From NCBI GenBank assembly GCA_913059105.1, contig CAJXRL010000021.1, forward strand, positions 1-18,615: a DNA stretch of 18,615 bases, in the 5' to 3' direction. Origin of the DNA: an uncultured Flavobacteriales bacterium. GTDB taxonomy: Bacteria; Bacteroidota; Bacteroidia; Flavobacteriales_E; Vicingaceae. This document shows, piece by piece, positions 15,879 to 18,615 of this stretch (the first letter of the stretch is position 1; the number at the start of each line of letters is the position of its first letter). A program made the position numbers and the translations under genes. The notes beneath the pieces are model-generated. The model saw nothing but the letters and a program-made list of their open reading frames with translations, was not told the origin of the DNA and searched no databases.

Positions 15879-15938
15879 CTACATTCTACATTCTACATTC
15901 TACATTCTACATTCTACATTCTACATTCTCTCTACATT
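15879..15938 (-). repeat. Heptanucleotide tandem array (CTACATT, seven perfect units plus one)
   Basis: Seven perfect tandem copies of CTACATT occupy 15879-15927. After four extra bases an eighth copy lies at 15932-15938. The sense strand of the operon reads AATGTAG, in line with the degenerate GAATGTN array at 1205-1246. Perfect short tandem copies are prone to length change by slippage. The array lies in untranslated sequence between the binding-protein and ATPase genes. Confidence 0.93.
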
Positions 15939-15959
15939 CGCAATTCCAAGATTTGTAAT
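15936..15959 (-). repeat. Intergenic 24-bp repeat, copy with three mismatches
   Basis: This copy (GCAATTCCAAGATTTGTAAT at its right end) differs from the 1330-1353 unit at three positions and overlaps the last heptamer by three bases. On the operon strand it begins 21 bp after the stop codon of the binding-protein gene. Together with the copy at 15843 it brackets the heptamer array. Confidence 0.75.
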
Positions 15960-15980
15960 TCGTAATTTTTCCTCCACTCT

Positions 15981-16898
15981 TTATTGGAGCCCCTCAACTA
16001 TTGTCTTAACATTGTGCTGCACCATTCCAATGTACGTTCCTTCTACAGTTTCTGCATCTCCCATAGCATCACTGTACAATTGTCCACCAATTTTTACTTG
16101 ATGTCCTTTTTGTAAACAACCTTCAACTACAGCTTGTAATGATTTTTCAGAAACTGAACTCTCTACAAAAACTGCTTTAATTTCATTATGCACAATGTAG
16201 TTTACCAAATCACTTACATCTTTTAATCCGTATTCCGAGGTGGTTGAAATTCCTTGTAAACCCCTAACTTTGAAATTGTAAGCCCTTCCAAAATAACCAA
16301 ATGCATCGTGAGCTGTAATTAGTATTCTCTTTGAAGAATCCAGTTTGTTAACTTCTTGTTGAACGCTCGTATTAAGTTGCAATAATTGCGCAGTATAGGA
16401 TTTTGTATTTGTTTTAAACGTTATTGCAAGAGAATCAGATGACAGTTGAGCCAATTCAGTGCCGATGTGCTGGACTGCTTTTGACCACAGAGCAACATCA
16501 AACCAAATGTGAGGGTCTTGTGCACCTTGAAATTCTGTGTTATTGATGTATTCTTCTTCAGTTAAACCTTCGGCGGCGACAATAATATGTTTCTGCTTTT
16601 CTAGTTTTTCGAAAATTTCACCCATCTTTCCTTCCAAATGCAAACCATTGTAGACGATGACATCTGCATTTGTTAAGGATTTCAAGTCGCCTTGCGTGGC
16701 TTTATATAAATGAGGATCAACACCGGGGCCCATTAATGTTATAACCTCGACATTCGGCCCTACTATATGTTCTACAGCATCGCCAAGCATGCCTGTGGTG
16801 CAAACTATTGTTTTTATACTTGTACTTGCCTGCTTGTCTTCAACTTTACAAGATAACAGAGCTAAGATGAATAGCGAGTATATTAATTTAGTCTTCAT
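15981..16898 (-). CDS. Metal-binding lipoprotein of ABC transporter (TroA/YtgA-like)
   Basis: This 305-residue cluster A-I solute-binding protein captures Mn, Zn or Fe for the inner-membrane transporter. MKTKLIYSLFILALLSC is a lipoprotein signal with Cys17. The four expected ligands are visible: His63 (GVDPHLYKA), His130 (QDPHIWFD), His197 (ITAHDAFGYF) and Asp277 (LYSDAMG). This His3-Asp set matches TroA (His68, His133, His199, Asp279), while strictly Mn-type PsaA has Glu at the third place. No His-rich loop, typical of ZnuA zinc proteins, is present. The start overlaps the end of the regulator gene by 11 bp, so the two are co-translated. The ligand set leaves the metal open between Zn, Mn and Fe; the regulator context favours Mn or Fe. 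Confidence 0.94.
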   Translation of the reverse strand: MKTKLIYSLFILALLSCKVEDKQASTSIKTIVCTTGMLGDAVEHIVGPNVEVITLMGPGVDPHLYKATQGDLKSLTNADVIVYNGLHLEGKMGEIFEKLEKQKHIIVAAEGLTEEEYINNTEFQGAQDPHIWFDVALWSKAVQHIGTELAQLSSDSLAITFKTNTKSYTAQLLQLNTSVQQEVNKLDSSKRILITAHDAFGYFGRAYNFKVRGLQGISTTSEYGLKDVSDLVNYIVHNEIKAVFVESSVSEKSLQAVVEGCLQKGHQVKIGGQLYSDAMGDAETVEGTYIGMVQHNVKTIVEGLQ

Positions 16899-17556
16899 TC
16901 TTAATTTTTATATAAAGGTTGCTAGCAACTTTCTGTGATAAGGTGAATTTTTGATTTTCATTGTTTACAACAACAAGTGAATTGTCAAATTGGTGCTTCG
17001 TTCTTAAGCTTAATTCAGTGCCCAGTTGTATGTTCATTTCACCCAAAAAATTCAAGAAACTAGGTGAGTGGTCCTCAACTCCAATAATTATAAGTTCCTT
17101 GCCTTCTTGTACTTCACTTAATTTTTGATTTTCTCTTCTTGGAAATACTCCTTTGTTGTTTGGGATAGGATCTCCGTGGGGATCAAATTTTGGAAAGCCT
17201 AAAAATTCGTCAAGTTTGTTTGTTAATTCAACCGATTCGATGTGTTCTAGTTGTTCTGCAATGTCGTGCACTTCATCCCAGCCAAAATTTAAACTTTCTA
17301 CTAAAAAATACTCCCAAAGTCGATGCTTTCTAATTATTGAAATAGCTACTTTTTCGCCTTTCTCTGTGATTTTAACTGCTTTATACCTTTCATAGTCGAC
17401 CAGTTTTTTCTCATTCAAACGCTTTAGCATATCCGTTACTGAAGATGCCTTAGTATCCATTTTTTTTGCTATCTCATTGGTAGAAGCCTTTTTATCAGTC
17501 GACTGAATTAAGGTGTAGATTGCTTTTAAATAATTTTCTTCTGTTAAAGAAGTCAT
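16888..17556 (-). CDS. DtxR/MntR-family metal-dependent transcriptional regulator with FeoA-like domain
   Basis: This 222-residue regulator is counted from ATG 17556; an upstream TTG would overlap the promoter. Residues 1-70 form the winged helix (EIAKKMDTKASSVTDMLKRL). The metal/dimer domain follows, with His78 (KHRLWE) and Glu101, Glu104, His105 (AEQLEH), equivalent to His77, Glu99, Glu102 and His103 of Bacillus MntR. The two N-terminal ligands Asp8 and Glu11 of that protein are replaced by Asn8 and Lys11 (TEENYLKAIY), so the second metal site must differ. Residues about 147-219 are an SH3-like FeoA domain, as in longer DtxR/IdeR-type proteins. The gene leads the uptake operon, overlaps the binding-protein gene by 11 bp, and faces a beta-barrel gene across a region with DtxR-type half-sites, consistent with metal-responsive control of itself and both transcription units. 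Mn or Fe is likely. Confidence 0.9.
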   Translation of the reverse strand: MTSLTEENYLKAIYTLIQSTDKKASTNEIAKKMDTKASSVTDMLKRLNEKKLVDYERYKAVKITEKGEKVAISIIRKHRLWEYFLVESLNFGWDEVHDIAEQLEHIESVELTNKLDEFLGFPKFDPHGDPIPNNKGVFPRRENQKLSEVQEGKELIIIGVEDHSPSFLNFLGEMNIQLGTELSLRTKHQFDNSLVVVNNENQKFTLSQKVASNLYIKIKNED

Positions 17557-17571
17557 TGTGTATTTTTGCGA

Positions 17572-17579
17572 CAAAGTTA
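17572..17579 (-). promoter_or_regulatory. Possible -7 element of the regulator operon promoter
   Basis: TAACTTTG on the minus strand fits the Bacteroidota TAnnTTTG consensus exactly. It would start transcription about 9 bases before ATG 17556. No clear TTG is found at the -33 distance. The site lies next to the half-site at 17581-17597, so a bound regulator would block it. Confidence 0.4.
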
Positions 17580-17580
17580 A

Positions 17581-17597
17581 TTATAATCATCTAATAA
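17581..17597. promoter_or_regulatory. Second, weaker DtxR-type site
   Basis: The half-site TCATCTAA (17587-17594) is an exact repeat of that in the stronger palindrome at 17602-17617, shifted by 22 bp, or about two helical turns. The other half (TTATAA) is degenerate. It lies between the expected -33 and -7 positions of the regulator promoter. Confidence 0.5.
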
Positions 17598-17601
17598 TAT
17601 T

Positions 17602-17617
17602 TTTAGACTCATCTAAA
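17602..17617. promoter_or_regulatory. Predicted DtxR/MntR-family operator
   Basis: TTTAGACTCATCTAAA has perfect 6-bp arms (TTTAGA/TCTAAA) around 4 bases, the usual shape of DtxR-family operators such as TTTAGGnnnnCCTAAA. It lies in the divergent region between the regulator gene (-) and the beta-barrel gene (+), ending 8 bp before the latter's ATG, where a bound protein would block transcription or translation start. Confidence 0.65.
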
Positions 17618-17625
17618 TTTTTAAA

Positions 17626-18426
17626 ATGAAAAAACTATTTATCTCCACAATACTGTTTTCTTCTTTTGGGTTGACTGCTCAAATTACTAACAACGGCCTT
17701 ATTACTGATCGGCCTGATCAAACAGAATCACCAAATGCGGTTGCAAAAGGTATCATTCAAATAGAAAGTGGGTTATTATTTGAAAGAAGCGAAATTGCTG
17801 CAGGATTTTCGCAGCACCGAAATGTTTACCCCACTAACTTGTTTAGAATAGGTTTAGCGAATAGATTAGAACTGAGGGTTGTGAATGAAATAGTGACGTA
17901 TAAAACGATCAACAATTCCAACCAAGAGCAAATAGGAAAAGTGTCTGGCACAGAAAACTTGCAAATTGGCTTTAAATATCAAATTACAAAAGATGATGCT
18001 AAAATAGTAGTAGGCGCAATGGCACATGCAATAGTTCCTACAGGATCTGAGGGAATTTCAAGTGAACGTTATGGAATTTTTAGTAGGGTGAATCTTTCTT
18101 ATGATTTATCTGAAAACAAAAACTTGAGCGCCAACCTCGGTTATAATAATTATGATCTAGATTTTAATGAAGAAGGTTTGGTGCGATATGCTGAAGGCAA
18201 TTTTACCTACACTCTAGTATACGGAGTTGGGTTAAGTGATAGGGTAGGGTTGTATGTAGAAGCATTTGGGGATTATGTAGAATTTGAAGATTGGGAAAGC
18301 AATTTAGATGCTGGAATGACTTACCTAATCTCCGACAATATTCAACTGGATTATTCTTATGGTTGGGGTGTAAACCGGATAATGAATTATCATTCTGTTG
18401 GAATAAGTATTCGGTTACCAAAATAA
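17626..18426 (+). CDS. Outer-membrane beta-barrel protein (putative transporter, Phenol_MetA_deg-like)
   Basis: This 266-residue protein has a signal peptide (MKKLFISTILFSSFGLTAQ) and then alternating polar and hydrophobic strands throughout, ending HSVGISIRLPK. Early it carries LITDRPDQTESPNAVAKG, a motif I associate with the outer-membrane 'transporter' family often labelled MetA-pathway-of-phenol-degradation; that label says little about function. It is divergent from the metal regulator, and the DtxR-type palindrome ends 8 bp before its ATG, so it is very likely controlled by the same metal signal. I infer a channel that lets the metal ion cross the outer membrane, comparable in role to MnoP of Bradyrhizobium. 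A 26-bp palindromic terminator follows, so it is a single-gene unit. The barrel call is firm; the substrate is inference. Confidence 0.82.
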   Translation: MKKLFISTILFSSFGLTAQITNNGLITDRPDQTESPNAVAKGIIQIESGLLFERSEIAAGFSQHRNVYPTNLFRIGLANRLELRVVNEIVTYKTINNSNQEQIGKVSGTENLQIGFKYQITKDDAKIVVGAMAHAIVPTGSEGISSERYGIFSRVNLSYDLSENKNLSANLGYNNYDLDFNEEGLVRYAEGNFTYTLVYGVGLSDRVGLYVEAFGDYVEFEDWESNLDAGMTYLISDNIQLDYSYGWGVNRIMNYHSVGISIRLPK

Positions 18427-18446
18427 GGCAACTTGTTACAAATGTT

Positions 18447-18478
18447 ATAGGGGTTACAATTGTAACCCCTATTTTTTT
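18447..18478 (+). terminator. Intrinsic terminator of the beta-barrel gene
   Basis: A perfect 26-bp palindrome (18447-18472) has arms ATAGGGGTTAC and GTAACCCCTAT with loop AATT. A run of seven T (18472-18478) follows, which is the classic form of a factor-independent terminator. It begins 20 bp after the stop codon. Past it, 18479-18569 holds no gene that I can see. Confidence 0.92.
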
Positions 18479-18569
18479 GCCTTAAAATTAAGATTCCGTT
18501 GTTCTTTTGCATATTTTAATGAGGCCATTAATTAAAAACTTTTAAATTGGAGTTATTTAACATTATATC

Positions 18570-18615
18570 CTGTCTCTTATACACATCTGACGCTGCCGAC
18601 GATCTACTCTGTGTA
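18570..18615 (-). other. Sequencing adapter (Nextera read-1 mosaic end, i5 index, P5 end)
   Basis: This is not genomic DNA. Bases 18570-18602 are the reverse complement of the Nextera read-1 adapter (CTGTCTCTTATACACATCT, then GACGCTGCCGACGA). Bases 18603-18610 (TCTACTCT) are the reverse complement of the i5 index usually named S504. The last five bases are the start of the P5 sequence. Confidence 0.98.

Noticed and set aside
15843..15959. CRISPR-like array of short repeats
   Set aside because: The units are 7 bp with no unique spacers, the 24-bp copies are only two here and diverged, and no cas genes are nearby.

Overview
The window is an assembled contig from a low-GC member of the Bacteroidota, most likely Flavobacteriia-like. 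The evidence is the type IX secretion (T9SS) C-terminal domains of both type A and type B, numerous lipoprotein signals, Bacteroidota-type gene families, AT-rich spacers, and heptanucleotide repeats of the GAATGTA kind. Genus cannot be told. Both ends are not genomic: positions 1-53 are P7/i7/Nextera adapter and 18570-18615 are Nextera/i5/P5 adapter, so real sequence is about 54-18569.

Region 1 (54-7408) is a glycan-degradation locus. A 5'-truncated GH92 alpha-mannosidase runs rightward. Facing it is a tightly coupled leftward operon of glycosylasparaginase, GH20 beta-hexosaminidase, CutC and GH2 beta-mannosidase, with overlaps of 17, 4 and 4 bp. The four hydrolase specificities together would dismantle a eukaryotic-type N-glycan from its mannose antennae down to free asparagine. 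CutC is the one member of unknown chemistry. The GH92 and GH20 enzymes carry a related C-terminal discoidin-like module. The GH2 enzyme lacks its usual C-terminal Ig-like domains and stops exactly where an intergenic repeat begins.

Region 2 (7466-12630) holds three leftward genes for secreted proteins: an SGNH hydrolase with PKD and T9SS type A domains, a 940-residue T9SS type B protein with five repeats at a 70-residue period, and a MAM/cleaved-adhesin-like T9SS type A protein.

Region 3 (12694-18426) is a metal-uptake locus. Leftward from a divergent control region lie a DtxR/MntR-family regulator, a TroA-like metal-binding lipoprotein, an ABC ATPase, a permease fused to a second DtxR-like domain, and a second permease. 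The order matches the chlamydial ytgABCRD cluster. Rightward is an outer-membrane beta-barrel gene whose start codon lies 8 bp from a DtxR-type palindrome, suggesting regulator-controlled metal entry across both membranes.

Three spacers (1206-1505, 14844-14922, 15691-15980) carry members of one intergenic repeat family, always in the same orientation relative to leftward transcription. The first and third also carry heptamer arrays. The most interesting points are the permease-repressor fusion with its paired operator, and the compact N-glycan operon with embedded CutC.
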